Origin: Verrucomicrobiota bacterium
GTDB taxonomy: Bacteria > Verrucomicrobiota > Verrucomicrobiia > JAWXBN01
Direction: 5' to 3'
NCBI GenBank assembly: GCA_034440155.1
Contig: JAWXBN010000024.1
Span: forward strand, 1 to 52,281
DNA length: 52,281 nt
A model generated the notes under the pieces. That model was not told the DNA's origin. It did no database searches and was given only the letters and a program-made list of their open reading frames with translations. A program made the translations under genes and the position numbers. This document shows, piece after piece, positions 8,952 through 18,502 of this stretch. Numbering within the stretch: position 1 is the first letter of the stretch; the number at the start of each line of letters is the position of its first letter.

Positions 8952-9908
8952 TTACTCATCAAATTCGCCGATTGAACGGTATTTTTGGTAACGCCCCTCA
9001 ATCAAATCCTTTGTGGAAAGTTTTTGTAGTCCGCGCAAATTGCGTAGGATTATTTTTTTGACGTTGACGTAAGATTCTTCCGGGTTTTGGTGGGCGCCAC
9101 CCATGGGCTCTGGAATGACTTCATCCACGAGTCCAAGTCCCATTAAATCACCTGCGGCCATTTTTAAGGCCTCAGCAGCTTGGGGCGCGTATTTCCGGTG
9201 TTTCCAAAGGATAGCCGCACATCCTTCGGGTGAAATGACCGAGTAATAGGCATTTTCAAGAATCAAAACTTTATCAGCGACGCCAATACCCAGAGCCCCT
9301 CCACTGCCGCCTTCCCCGATCACCACGGCAATAATCGGCACTTTAAAAAGTGCCATTTCCCTCAAATTCACCGCAATCGCCTCGGCAATATGCCTTTCCT
9401 CCGCCCCAATTCCGGGATAAGCCCCTGGAGTATCAATAAAGGTAATAATCGGTAACCCGAATTTATGAGCCATCCTCATGACACGTAATGCCTTCCGATA
9501 CCCTTCAGGATGCGCGCTGCCAAAATTCCTCGCGACATTTTCCTTGGTATCACGACCTTTCTGATTACCAATCACCGCCACACGTTGACCATCGATTGTA
9601 GCCAGACCAGTCACGATCGCCTTATCATCCCCAAACAACCGGTCACCGTGCAACTCCACAAATCCATCCAAAACAGAATAAATGTAGTCCAACGCGTATG
9701 GACGCTTGTTATGCCGTGCAATTTGCACCCGTTGCCAAGGGGTAAGATTCTGGTAAATCTCTTTTTTTGTATCCTCAATTTTTCCTTCAAGGCTTTTAAT
9801 CTCATCCGAAAAATCCAGATTATTTTCTTTCGCCTGGATAATGAGGGCATCGATTTTCTTCTCCAGCTCTATAATCGGTTTTTCAAATTCCAACGGGGCA
9901 ACTTTCAT
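8952..9908 (-). CDS. accA: Acetyl-CoA carboxylase carboxyltransferase subunit alpha
   Basis: A 318-residue AccA of normal length. The N-terminal helical segment (FEKPIIELEKKIDALI) is followed by LTPWQRVQIARHNKRPYALD and the crotonase-like core. Family motifs include GDRLFGDDKAIV, FIDTPGAYPGIGAEER and GEGGSGGALGIGVADKV. With AccD it transfers the carboxyl group from biotin carrier protein to acetyl-CoA, the first step of fatty-acid synthesis. AAGGA precedes the ATG at 9908 by about 7 nt, supporting the start. accD, accB and accC are not in the window. It carries GCAAWTTGC copies at 9035 and 9718. Confidence 0.95.
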   Translation of the reverse strand: MKVAPLEFEKPIIELEKKIDALIIQAKENNLDFSDEIKSLEGKIEDTKKEIYQNLTPWQRVQIARHNKRPYALDYIYSVLDGFVELHGDRLFGDDKAIVTGLATIDGQRVAVIGNQKGRDTKENVARNFGSAHPEGYRKALRVMRMAHKFGLPIITFIDTPGAYPGIGAEERHIAEAIAVNLREMALFKVPIIAVVIGEGGSGGALGIGVADKVLILENAYYSVISPEGCAAILWKHRKYAPQAAEALKMAAGDLMGLGLVDEVIPEPMGGAHQNPEESYVNVKKIILRNLRGLQKLSTKDLIEGRYQKYRSIGEFDE

Positions 9909-9952
9909 ATATTATCCTTCGGTAATCAAAAATAGTGATAAATCCCCAATCA

Positions 9953-11143
9953 TCAGGGATTGACCAATTTAACAAACTCTGTTTTCCCATTGTTGATTTT
10001 CAAGACAACAAGGGGTTTGAGTGCATTACGTTGGGCATCCATGGAGACTTTTCCCGTAATTCCGTTATAATCCTTGGTTGCCGCAATCGCATCCCTGAGT
10101 TTCTGATTGTCTGTCGTTCCTGCCCTTTTGATCGAATCGGCGAGAATCATCATCGCATCAAATCCGAGGACAGACATGGCATCAGGAGTAGAACCGTAAA
10201 GTTTTTTATAATCAGAAACAAATTTCTGAACTTCCGGCCTTATATCATCGGAGGAATAATGATTACTATAATAACAACCGTTAATCGCCTCCCCTCCAAT
10301 CTCAAAAGTCTTATCAGAATCCCATCCATCCCCCCCCAACATCGGCACTTTGATTCCCAAGGCCCTAGCTTGACGGGCAATTAACCCGAACTCCGTATAA
10401 TATCCAGGGATAAAGATCGCATCGGGTTTTTTACCTTTTATCGAGGTCAACTGAGCCTTAAAATCCACATCCCCCTCGGAATAAGATTCATCCGCCACAA
10501 TCTCACCCCCTAATTCCTTGACTTTTTCCTTAAAAAACTGCGCCAATCCCGTGCTGTAATCATTTTTAATATCGGTAAAAACAGCAAATTTCTTTAACCC
10601 GAGATCTTTCATGGCGAAGGTAGCCATGGCTGACCCTTGGAATGGATCAATAAAACAAGCTCTAAAAATATAATCTCCCACTTCAGTCACCTTGGGATTT
10701 GTCGAAGCGGGTGAAATCATGGGGATTTTGGATTGTTGGGCAATAGGTGCCACGGCCAAACTGCGTGAACTGGCGACCTCCCCTAAAAGGGCCACGACCT
10801 TATCCTGATTGATCAATTTCAAGGCGGCATTCACAGCTTCCTCAGGTTTTCCTTGGTTATCCTCGGTAATAAGAACAATTTGTTGCCCTAAAATGCCCCC
10901 TTTTGAATTGATTTCATCCATAGCCATACGGATACCCCGGTCGGTGGACTGGCCAAAAGTCGCTGTACTGCCTGTCATTGAGGCAAAATGGCCAATTTTG
11001 ATCCCTTGGGGAGCTTTTTTATCTTGTTGGGCATTTTCTCCTGCTGGCTTAGAACATCCCGTGATTGTAAATACCACAGCTAAAAGGCATCCTAGGATTC
11101 CCAAGACAACACCGCGCGAATAAATCATAGAGGAGGTTTTCAT
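9953..11143 (-). CDS. Branched-chain amino-acid-type ABC substrate-binding lipoprotein (LivK-like)
   Basis: A 396-residue type I periplasmic binding protein. The N-terminus has a lipoprotein signal peptide (hydrophobic VVLGILGCLLAVVF, lipobox ITGC at about residues 27-30), so it is probably membrane anchored. The mature protein shows the Peripla_BP_6 pattern: IKIGHFASMTGSTATFGQ, RGIRMAMDEINSKGGILGQ and GEVASSRSLAVAPIAQ. The family binds leucine/isoleucine/valine, urea or related small amides. No LivHMGF permease or ATPase genes adjoin, so it is an orphan here or works with a transporter encoded elsewhere. It shares an 89-bp divergent promoter region with lpxC-fabZ. Confidence 0.85.
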   Translation of the reverse strand: MKTSSMIYSRGVVLGILGCLLAVVFTITGCSKPAGENAQQDKKAPQGIKIGHFASMTGSTATFGQSTDRGIRMAMDEINSKGGILGQQIVLITEDNQGKPEEAVNAALKLINQDKVVALLGEVASSRSLAVAPIAQQSKIPMISPASTNPKVTEVGDYIFRACFIDPFQGSAMATFAMKDLGLKKFAVFTDIKNDYSTGLAQFFKEKVKELGGEIVADESYSEGDVDFKAQLTSIKGKKPDAIFIPGYYTEFGLIARQARALGIKVPMLGGDGWDSDKTFEIGGEAINGCYYSNHYSSDDIRPEVQKFVSDYKKLYGSTPDAMSVLGFDAMMILADSIKRAGTTDNQKLRDAIAATKDYNGITGKVSMDAQRNALKPLVVLKINNGKTEFVKLVNP

Positions 11144-11232
11144 CGGATAGGATAATAGGGGGGAAAACTAATTTTGTAAAAACTTAATTCTCTCCTTGCG
11201 ACCTTTATCGGCGGACATTACAAATTCAACCT

Positions 11233-12546
11233 ATGTCGAAATTGCAAAAAACCCTTGCTAGAAGTATTTCTTTGTCCGGTTTGGCCCTCCATACCGGGAA
11301 TAAAGTCAATCTCACTTTCCATCCTGCTGCGGAGAACCATGGTTTTAAATTCAAACGGACCGACCTGACTGACCATCCTGTACTCGATGCCCATGTCGAT
11401 CTGGTCAAACAAGTCGAACGTTCCACAACAATCGCAGACGGTGCCATCAAAATCCATACAATCGAGCACGTCCTCTCCTCCCTATCGGGAATGGGTGTGG
11501 ATAATTGCCTCATCGAAATGGACTCCAATGAACCCCCCATCTGTGAAGGAAGCGCCCGCGAATATGTCCGGATGATCAAAGAAGCGGGTATCGTAGAGCA
11601 AAAGGCACCGTGTAACTATTTCACCCTGCGTGAACCTCTTCATATTTTCGGAAAAGACGGATCCATGATCTTGGCCGTACCTGATAATGACTTTAAAATC
11701 TCCTGTACAAACGCTAATCATACCGGGTTTTTCACCCAATACATGAGCCAAACGATCGATCCGGCGGTCTATGAAGCCGAAATCGCTTCCGCCCGCACTT
11801 TTGTTTTTTATGAAGAAGTACAGAAACTCATGGAATCCGGCCTGATCAAAGGCGGTAGCCTCGAAAACGCTGTGGTGATCCGGGGCCAATCCATCCTGAG
11901 CAAGGAACCCCTGCGTTTTCCTGATGAATTCGTCCGCCATAAAATCTTAGATATCATCGGTGACATGTCCACCATCGGGCGCAGGCTCCGCGCCCATATC
12001 ATCGCGGTCAAGCCCAGCCACGGTCTCAATGTGGAGATGGCCCGTGCGATCTATAAACAATTCCAGAAATATTTCGGGATCACCAGCAGTGATGTACGCA
12101 AACCCATCATGGAAGGGGCCTTGGACATCGGGGACATCCTCAAGATCATGCCCCACCGTTATCCATTCCTCCTCATCGACCGTGTCATCAAATTCGAAGG
12201 CGACAATAAAGCCACAGGCCTCAAGCAAGTCAGTATCAATGAACCTTATTTCCAAGGACACTTTCCGAAGCACCCCGTCATGCCTGGAGTCCTCCAGATC
12301 GAAGCCATGGCACAGGTCGCTAGTATCCTGCTCCTGAGGAATCCGGAAAATGAAGGCAAAATCGGTTTCTTCATGAGCTGTGATGGGGTGAAATTCCGCA
12401 AACCTGTCGTTCCAGGGGATACCTTGATTATTGAATGTGAGATGATTCGTTCACGCGGTAAAATCGGCAAAGCCACAGCCACGTGTTATGTCAATAACGA
12501 GGTCGTTTCTGAAGGAACCCTGATGTTCACCGTTGTTGATAGTTAA
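11233..12546 (+). CDS. lpxC-fabZ: Bifunctional UDP-3-O-acyl-GlcNAc deacetylase / 3-hydroxyacyl-ACP dehydratase
   Basis: A 437-residue fusion of two enzymes. Residues 1-285 are LpxC, the committed zinc deacetylase of lipid A synthesis: the zinc ligands are visible as H79 (TIEHVLSSL) and H236 and D240 (RHKILDIIGD), and the catalytic H263 as PSHGLNVE. Residues 300-437 are FabZ: MPHRYPFLLIDRV, catalytic H343 in QGHFPKHPVMPG and E357 in QIEAMAQ. The fusion couples lipid A commitment to fatty-acid elongation from the shared 3-hydroxyacyl-ACP pool. Such fusions are known in Bacteroidetes/Chlorobi and some PVC bacteria. lpxA follows 34 bp downstream, so the two form an operon. Confidence 0.96.
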   Translation: MSKLQKTLARSISLSGLALHTGNKVNLTFHPAAENHGFKFKRTDLTDHPVLDAHVDLVKQVERSTTIADGAIKIHTIEHVLSSLSGMGVDNCLIEMDSNEPPICEGSAREYVRMIKEAGIVEQKAPCNYFTLREPLHIFGKDGSMILAVPDNDFKISCTNANHTGFFTQYMSQTIDPAVYEAEIASARTFVFYEEVQKLMESGLIKGGSLENAVVIRGQSILSKEPLRFPDEFVRHKILDIIGDMSTIGRRLRAHIIAVKPSHGLNVEMARAIYKQFQKYFGITSSDVRKPIMEGALDIGDILKIMPHRYPFLLIDRVIKFEGDNKATGLKQVSINEPYFQGHFPKHPVMPGVLQIEAMAQVASILLLRNPENEGKIGFFMSCDGVKFRKPVVPGDTLIIECEMIRSRGKIGKATATCYVNNEVVSEGTLMFTVVDS

Positions 12547-12580
12547 ACATTAATCTTTAATTTTATATTTTTATTTTACC

Positions 12581-13360
12581 ATGTCCGTCGAAATCCACCC
12601 CACCGCTATCATTGATCCGAAAGCCGTCATCGCAGACGGTGTAGAGATAGGCCCTTATTGTATCATCCGGGGCGAAGTCTCTATCGGGACAGGAACAAAA
12701 CTCTCCTCACATGTCGTCATCGAAGGCCCGACCAAGATCGGCCAACGCAATTTATTCTACGACTTTGCGACCATTGGTAATAAATCCCAGGACCTCAAAT
12801 ACACCGGGGAACCTACCTACTGCGAGATCGGGGATGATAATACCTTCCGCGAATTTGTCACCGTACACCGGGGCACTGCACCCCAAGAAAAAACCATCGT
12901 CGGCTCGCGCAATTTGCTCTTGGCCAATGTCCATATCGCCCATAATTGCGAGCTCGGCAATGAAATCATCATCTCGAACCTCGGCTCCATGGCAGGACAT
13001 GTCATTGTCGAAGACCGTTGTGTCATCGGGGGAATGGCCGCCATCCACCAATTTTCCCGGATCGGGACCATGTCCATGATCGGTGGCTGCGCCAAGGTCG
13101 TTCAAGACGTCCCCCCCTACATGCTTGTCGACGGGGCTCCTGCGGAAGTCCGCACACCAAATAAAATCGGGTTAGAAAGACGCGGGGTCTCAGCAGAATC
13201 GATCAATGCCCTGAAAAATGCCTATCGCATCCTTTTCCGGCAACGGGATAAAACACAAAGTGAAGCTTTGGAAATGATCGAAAATCAATGCGAGCAAACG
13301 ACTGAAATCAAACACTTGCTTTCTTTTATCAGAAATTCCAAACGCGGTATCTGCCACTAA
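12581..13360 (+). CDS. lpxA: UDP-N-acetylglucosamine acyltransferase
   Basis: A 259-residue LpxA with an N-terminal left-handed beta-helix of hexapeptide repeats, starting IHPTAIIDPKAVIADG and continuing to about residue 185, and a C-terminal helical cap. The catalytic His is H121 in VHIAHNCELG, and GNKSQDLKYTGEP is the substrate-binding loop typical of LpxA. It transfers a 3-hydroxyacyl chain from ACP to UDP-GlcNAc, the first step of lipid A synthesis, immediately before the LpxC half of the upstream fusion acts. Length is normal. A GCAAWTTGC copy at 12909 lies just ahead of the catalytic region. Confidence 0.96.
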   Translation: MSVEIHPTAIIDPKAVIADGVEIGPYCIIRGEVSIGTGTKLSSHVVIEGPTKIGQRNLFYDFATIGNKSQDLKYTGEPTYCEIGDDNTFREFVTVHRGTAPQEKTIVGSRNLLLANVHIAHNCELGNEIIISNLGSMAGHVIVEDRCVIGGMAAIHQFSRIGTMSMIGGCAKVVQDVPPYMLVDGAPAEVRTPNKIGLERRGVSAESINALKNAYRILFRQRDKTQSEALEMIENQCEQTTEIKHLLSFIRNSKRGICH

Positions 13361-13371
13361 TATTTTCGGCG

Positions 13372-14532
13372 TTACAGACCGTATTTTAACTCAATATCCT
13401 GCCAACTCATCGCGTTAACGATTTCCATGATGGAAATATTCACATCCTCGATTAAAGGACTATTGTCAGGAAAAGCAAAAGCGTATCGGTCACGGTTTTT
13501 AGTTTTAATCGGTTGAATAATATCATCAAGCTTGAGGATTTTTAATTCGTAATCCAATGCAGACTGGGCCCCGAAGAAAACGTCAATTTTATCTTTATTG
13601 AGCTCGTCGAAACCTTTCTCATAATTTTCATATGAAAGGCAATTTACCCGTCTGTCTTTCAAAATATTTTCCGCTTCAGTCCCCTCGACGACACCGACTT
13701 TTAAACCCTTGAGATCTTGGATGCTATTGACATTATATTTCACAATATTCAGCGTGGCAGTGGATGCAAAAGCGGCTGTAATGACCGACGTCAGGATAAT
13801 CCCGAAAATAATCCAGAAAGTGGAAATAGCCTTGCCGGCGGGGGACTTGGCCACCTTGTCCCCGTAACCAATCGTAGAGATGGTGACCACCGCCCACCAG
13901 AGACCATCTTGTATCCCCTTAAAGAAAGGCCGGCGAAACTCCAGATGATTTGTACGTCTCTCGATAAGCCAGATCATCGACCCGGCAAATGTAAAAATAA
14001 TGATAAGATAAATAAAAATATCGATAAAACTGATTGAAAAAACCAGTTTAATAGTCCCCCACAGTGACGGCGCTAAAGATCGGCTTTTAATGACAACCGC
14101 ATCATTATCATTATAAAAAGGGACTGAATAATCAATATCACGCTCATGAACAGGATTGATCGCAGTAGCAAGGAAAACCACTTGCACCCGGCCTTCCTTG
14201 ATGGCTTTGACCCCGTCACCGGGATCAAGAAGCACTACATCGTAGTCTATATTGCGCCGCTCAGCAATCTGTCCCCATAACTCCACGGCTAATCCGCCCA
14301 ATTCCCCTTTTTCGGATGCAATCACATAAGGAATTTTTGGCTCAAAACCTACCTTGATTTTAATTTTCGGAACCGGAGCCACCGGCAAAATGACGGGTGG
14401 TGGTGGCGGTAGCGGTGGTACTATTTTTTTTTCAACTTTTACCACAGCATGAAGCGTGCAAATGAGAAAAAATGAAATCAGGAAGAATAATAAAAAGCCC
14501 CCTGAATTTAATCTATGACTTTTAAAGGGCAT
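13372..14532 (-). CDS. GluR0-like ligand-gated potassium channel (binding-protein lobes around a K+ pore)
   Basis: A 386-residue protein with the architecture of prokaryotic ionotropic glutamate receptors. Residues 12-28 form a signal anchor, followed by a polyproline linker (39-47). Ligand lobe S1 spans about 58-155 and includes the carboxylate-binding Arg pattern VHERDIDYSVPFY. Then come helix M1 (about 165-190), a pore helix, the potassium filter TIGYGD at 220-225, helix M2 (about 240-256) and ligand lobe S2 to the end. The amino-acid ligand is not predictable. ATG 14532 is used rather than an in-frame TTG at 14562, because it starts 1 nt after the upstream lipoprotein's stop, implying an operon. 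The stop is 11 bp from the lpxA stop (convergent). Confidence 0.85.
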   Translation of the reverse strand: MPFKSHRLNSGGFLLFFLISFFLICTLHAVVKVEKKIVPPLPPPPPVILPVAPVPKIKIKVGFEPKIPYVIASEKGELGGLAVELWGQIAERRNIDYDVVLLDPGDGVKAIKEGRVQVVFLATAINPVHERDIDYSVPFYNDNDAVVIKSRSLAPSLWGTIKLVFSISFIDIFIYLIIIFTFAGSMIWLIERRTNHLEFRRPFFKGIQDGLWWAVVTISTIGYGDKVAKSPAGKAISTFWIIFGIILTSVITAAFASTATLNIVKYNVNSIQDLKGLKVGVVEGTEAENILKDRRVNCLSYENYEKGFDELNKDKIDVFFGAQSALDYELKILKLDDIIQPIKTKNRDRYAFAFPDNSPLIEDVNISIMEIVNAMSWQDIELKYGL

Positions 14533-14533
14533 T

Positions 14534-15076
14534 TTAAAAGGCCTTATTCTGTCCCCAAACAAGTTTTGTCGGCGGCTGATTCAAATGAGTCCAATCCCAC
14601 TGCATATAAAGAACACGTCCATCCGTACACCACCACATAACGATGCCATTACCCGACATAGGATCACAATAACCTTCCCCGAGCTGGACAATAATCCGGA
14701 GAACCGTTGATTGGGGAGTAATTCCTTTGAATTGGTCGGGAGCCAATGCGGGCCTGACTGTCGTAGCATCCAGTTGTCCCATCGCACCAGTTCCTACCGA
14801 TTTCACAAATTCTCGTGGATCATTAATCTGGACACCATTAACAAAAGCGATCCCGTTATTGCCATCATTGGCCAAGTCACGGAGGACAGAGGGGGGTGCG
14901 ATGGCTGCGATCCCGTCCGAATTGGTCGTGGGAATCGCAGTATCCGCGGCACTTCCTGAGGTCGATGTGGAAGGTTTATCCACATTCATGGCAGTACGAC
15001 TCGACTCACATCCCGCTAATAATCCGGCAGTGAGTAACAAAAGACTGAACCGTGTCAAAGGTGATAATCTGGGCAT
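14534..15076 (-). CDS. Uncharacterised lipoprotein, upstream partner of the GluR0-like channel
   Basis: A 180-residue protein with a clear lipoprotein signal peptide: FSLLLLTAGLLAGC, lipidated Cys at about residue 22. A low-complexity Ser/Thr/Ala-rich linker follows (about 24-55). The C-terminal part (about 55-180) is Trp-rich and ends QWDWTHLNQPPTKLVWGQN. I do not recognise the family. It begins at ATG 15076 and ends 1 nt before the channel's ATG, so the two are almost certainly co-transcribed. An outer-membrane or periplasmic accessory of the channel is possible but only inferred from position. Confidence 0.7.
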   Translation of the reverse strand: MPRLSPLTRFSLLLLTAGLLAGCESSRTAMNVDKPSTSTSGSAADTAIPTTNSDGIAAIAPPSVLRDLANDGNNGIAFVNGVQINDPREFVKSVGTGAMGQLDATTVRPALAPDQFKGITPQSTVLRIIVQLGEGYCDPMSGNGIVMWWCTDGRVLYMQWDWTHLNQPPTKLVWGQNKAF

Positions 15077-15151
15077 TGGTTATTGATAGGGATTCAATAG
15101 ATAAAAATCAAGCCCCTTTCAACAACATGATTTGATATTAAGACCATTCGA

Positions 15152-17776
15152 CTATTTTAATTTTTCATGCTTTTTACACTCAAATACCAGTGCCCCCGCC
15201 TTACAATCGATGGTCACAGTGGAACTCTCCGTGACTTCCCCCGTGAGCAATTTGCGCGACAAGGAAGTCTCGACTTCTTTTTGTAAATAACGTTTTAGCG
15301 GGCGAGCCCCGTAAACCGGATCATATCCCCCGCGAGCGACGAGTTCCTTTGCTGCATCCGTGAGCACCAAGGAAATCTTTTTATCGGCTAAGCGGGCACG
15401 AATACCTTCGAGCTGGATTTCCACAATTGCTTTAATATCATCAAGTGTCAGGGGCTTAAAGAGGACTATCTCATCGACACGATTAAGGAATTCCGGACGG
15501 AAATGACTGCGTAACTCATGCATCACCTTTTTCCGGACGGATTCATCGATTTCCCCTGTCTCACTGGAGTTCTCCAGAAGGATCGGGCTGCCGATATTTG
15601 AGGTCATGATAATAATCGTATTTTTAAAATCTACCACCCTACCCTGACTATCCGTTAAGCGACCATCATCGAGGATCTGGAGGAAAATATTAAAGACATC
15701 ATGATGAGCTTTCTCGATCTCATCAAAGAGCACGACACAATATGGTTTGCGTCGGACGGCTTCGGTAAGCTGGCCACCCTCTTCATATCCGACATATCCG
15801 GGGGGAGCCCCGATCAAACGGGCCACGGCATGTTTCTCCATGTATTCACTCATGTCCACACGGACTATATTATCTTCACTGTCAAAAAGGAGCTCGGCCA
15901 GCGCCCTGGCCAGTTCAGTTTTCCCCACGCCGGTGGGTCCGAGGAAAATAAAAGAGCCTATCGGGCGTTTGGGATCTTTGAGTCCGGAGCGGGCACGGAT
16001 CACCGCGTCTGCCACCGCAATCACCGCTTCATTTTGCCCAATGACACGTTCATGTAATATCTCATCGAGTTTCAGGAGTTTTTCCTTCTCGCCTTCGATC
16101 AATTTACTCACAGGGATCCCCGTCCATCGAGCCACGACCTCGGCGATTTCTTCTGCCGTGACTTCTTCTTGGAGCAATTTGCCTCCCTTTTGTTTCTGGT
16201 GGGTTTGATCTTCGTAATCTTTGATTTTGGTTTCGATATCAGGCAGTTTCCCGTATTTAAGTTCAGCCGCCTTGTTTAAATCATTATTCCGCTGGGCAAT
16301 CTCTACTTGGTCTTTGACCCGGTCACGTTCTTCCACGAGTTGGCGGATTTTATCCACAGACTCTTTTTCACTTTGCCATTGGGCTTTCAAGCTGTCGCGT
16401 TGTGACTTCAGGTTGGCGAGTTCCTTCTCCAGCTCCCTCAGGCGTTCCTTGGAAGATGTGTCCTTCTCACGTTTAAGGGCTTCCCTCTCTATGCCCATTT
16501 GCATCACCCGGCGCTCCAGCGACTCGAGCTCCTCAGGCATACTTTCCATTTCCGTGCGCAGTTTAGCACCTGCTTCATCGACCAAGTCGATGGCTTTGTC
16601 CGGCAGGAAACGGTCTGAGATGTAACGGTGGGAAAGGACGGCTGCAGAGACGAGGGCGGCATCTTGGATCCTCACCCCGTGATGCGCCTCATAACGGTTC
16701 GATAAACCCCGCAAAATGCTGATGGTATCTTCCACGGTTGGTTCATTGACGATCACCGGTTGGAAACGCCTTTCAAGGGCGGCATCCTTTTCGACATACT
16801 TCCGGTATTCGTCTAAGGTCGTCGCCCCGATACAATGGAGCTCCCCGCGTGCGAGCATGGGTTTAAGCATATTTCCGGCATCCATGGCCCCTTCGGCTTT
16901 TCCGGCTCCGACCATGGTGTGGACTTCATCGATAAAAAGAATAATCTTACCTTCCGCTCTGGTCACCTCTTGGAGGACCGCTTTCAGGCGTTCCTCAAAT
17001 TCACCCCGGTACTTTGCACCCGCGATCAATGACCCCATATCGAGGGCCACGATTTTTTTGTCCTTAAGGCTGTCAGGGACATCCCCGGCAATGATCCGTT
17101 GGGCAAGGCCCTCGACAATAGCCGTTTTTCCGACACCGGGTTCACCGATTAAAACGGGGTTATTTTTTGTTCGCCGAGAAAGGACTTGGATGGCACGGCG
17201 TATTTCCGTGTCACGCCCGATCACAGGATCAAGTTTTTGGGTGCGTGCCAGTTGGGTTAAGTCACGCCCGTATTTATCTAAGGCTTCATATGTGCCTTCC
17301 GGGGTTTGATTTGTCACCCTCTGGTTTCCGCGTACTTCTGCTAAGGCCGCCATAAAACGATCCTTGGTCAGTCCGATATCCTTAAAGATTTTAGAAACCC
17401 CGGTAACCGTTGATTCGTCGAACATGGGCATGAGCAAATGCTCGACACTCGTAAAGTCGTCCTTCATTTTTTTGGCCTGGTCCTGAGACTTTGTGAGCAA
17501 ATTATTCAGGCGCTGGATAATGTATAATCCCTCAGGGGCTGCGGCAGAACCCGAGACACTGGGCAATTTGCTTAGTTCGGCCTCGGTCTTGGTCACAGCC
17601 AGTTCGGGGTTCACTCCGGCTTTTTGCAGGAGATGAGGAATGAGTCCGCCCTCCTGTTGGAGTAAAGACAAAAGCAAATGCTCGATATCCACGGCTTGGT
17701 GGCCAAAACGCGTGGCGACCTGTTGGGAATCGGCAACAGCCTGTTGTGCTTTTTCTGTAAATTTCTGTAGGTTCAT
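15152..17776 (-). CDS. clpB: ATP-dependent disaggregase ClpB
   Basis: An 874-residue Hsp104/ClpB chaperone of normal length. The N-terminal Clp-N double repeat (about 1-150; two EHLL segments) is followed by AAA-1 with Walker A GEPGVGKT near residue 207. A coiled-coil middle domain spans about 410-530 ([20 protein letters not shown]), and AAA-2 has Walker A GPTGVGKT near 608 and [20 protein letters not shown]. The middle domain separates ClpB from ClpA/ClpC. With DnaK it extracts and refolds aggregated proteins in the cytoplasm. No CIRCE-type element is evident in the 218-bp divergent region shared with the basic protein at 17995. It contains GCAAWTTGC copies at 15247, 16174 and 17563. Confidence 0.97.
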   Translation of the reverse strand: MNLQKFTEKAQQAVADSQQVATRFGHQAVDIEHLLLSLLQQEGGLIPHLLQKAGVNPELAVTKTEAELSKLPSVSGSAAAPEGLYIIQRLNNLLTKSQDQAKKMKDDFTSVEHLLMPMFDESTVTGVSKIFKDIGLTKDRFMAALAEVRGNQRVTNQTPEGTYEALDKYGRDLTQLARTQKLDPVIGRDTEIRRAIQVLSRRTKNNPVLIGEPGVGKTAIVEGLAQRIIAGDVPDSLKDKKIVALDMGSLIAGAKYRGEFEERLKAVLQEVTRAEGKIILFIDEVHTMVGAGKAEGAMDAGNMLKPMLARGELHCIGATTLDEYRKYVEKDAALERRFQPVIVNEPTVEDTISILRGLSNRYEAHHGVRIQDAALVSAAVLSHRYISDRFLPDKAIDLVDEAGAKLRTEMESMPEELESLERRVMQMGIEREALKREKDTSSKERLRELEKELANLKSQRDSLKAQWQSEKESVDKIRQLVEERDRVKDQVEIAQRNNDLNKAAELKYGKLPDIETKIKDYEDQTHQKQKGGKLLQEEVTAEEIAEVVARWTGIPVSKLIEGEKEKLLKLDEILHERVIGQNEAVIAVADAVIRARSGLKDPKRPIGSFIFLGPTGVGKTELARALAELLFDSEDNIVRVDMSEYMEKHAVARLIGAPPGYVGYEEGGQLTEAVRRKPYCVVLFDEIEKAHHDVFNIFLQILDDGRLTDSQGRVVDFKNTIIIMTSNIGSPILLENSSETGEIDESVRKKVMHELRSHFRPEFLNRVDEIVLFKPLTLDDIKAIVEIQLEGIRARLADKKISLVLTDAAKELVARGGYDPVYGARPLKRYLQKEVETSLSRKLLTGEVTESSTVTIDCKAGALVFECKKHEKLK

Positions 17777-17994
17777 AGGATTAATCTTTTGCAGTCTTTA
17801 TGCCATTTATCAGGAAAGAGTTGTTCTCCTTAATATTAGGGCTTTGTTTGTTTTTTGAGCAAGGCTGAAAAAAATCATCGGACTAATCCTTTGCAATGAA
17901 TATCATCCGAGAACTTTTTCGACCCATTCTGTCTCAAATGAAGCATTGCTCAATAGGGGGTAATTTGCTTTAATGAACTTAACCAAGGAAACAT

Positions 17995-18297
17995 ATGCCT
18001 GTTAAAAAGCCCGTTAAAAAATCTAAACCAGCCGTCAAAAAAGCCGTCAAAAAAGCTGTCACCAAATCACCAGCCAAACCTTCCCATGATGAAGTCTCCA
18101 GCAAAGTCATAAGCTTCATCGATCAAGCTGCTGACATCCTGAAATCAGGGGTGAAAAAGACATCTAATCAAACAGAGAGCGCACGCTCAGCGACCCGCGA
18201 AAAAGCACTTACATTACTCACCCATGCTTCAAAACATCTGAATAGCGCCCTCGAAGGAGGCACATCTGCCCTCCGCAAAGGAATCCGCAAATTATAA
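17995..18297 (+). CDS. Histone H1-like lysine-rich small protein
   Basis: A 100-residue, strongly basic protein. Residues 1-30 are built from Lys-Pro/Ala-Val repeats (KKPVKKSKPAVKKAVKKAV), like the tails of histone H1 and bacterial H1-like proteins. Residues 34-100 look alpha-helical (VISFIDQAADILKSG, KALTLLTHASKHLNSALEGG). AAGGAAA stands 5 nt before the ATG. It is divergent from clpB. The composition suggests nucleic-acid binding or compaction, but a phasin-like or stress role is also conceivable given the helical tail. The call rests on composition rather than a conserved domain. Confidence 0.65.
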   Translation: MPVKKPVKKSKPAVKKAVKKAVTKSPAKPSHDEVSSKVISFIDQAADILKSGVKKTSNQTESARSATREKALTLLTHASKHLNSALEGGTSALRKGIRKL

Positions 18298-18502
18298 GAT
18301 TTTAAGCTCACGGTCGACATGAGCGGGTTGAATGGAAAGTGTGGGGGGCAAGTCTGTGTTAAAAGGATTGCTCCTCATTTATTAGCGAAATGAATTACGC
18401 CAGCAACCCGGTCATTACCTTTTTTTTAAAAAAATCCATTGGGCAAATTGTCTTGCCCTATTCCAAATATTACTCTCCCCCACTCTCCCTGCGGATTTGA
18501 TA

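Noticed and set aside
17432-17690. Paired GCAAATGCTCG words in clpB
   Set aside because: Both encode the EHLL segments of the two Clp-N repeats, so protein repetition explains them; they are not copies of the 9-bp word.
18390-18445. T8/A7 run near 18422-18436 as a terminator for chrA or the basic protein
   Set aside because: No stable GC-rich stem precedes it in either direction.
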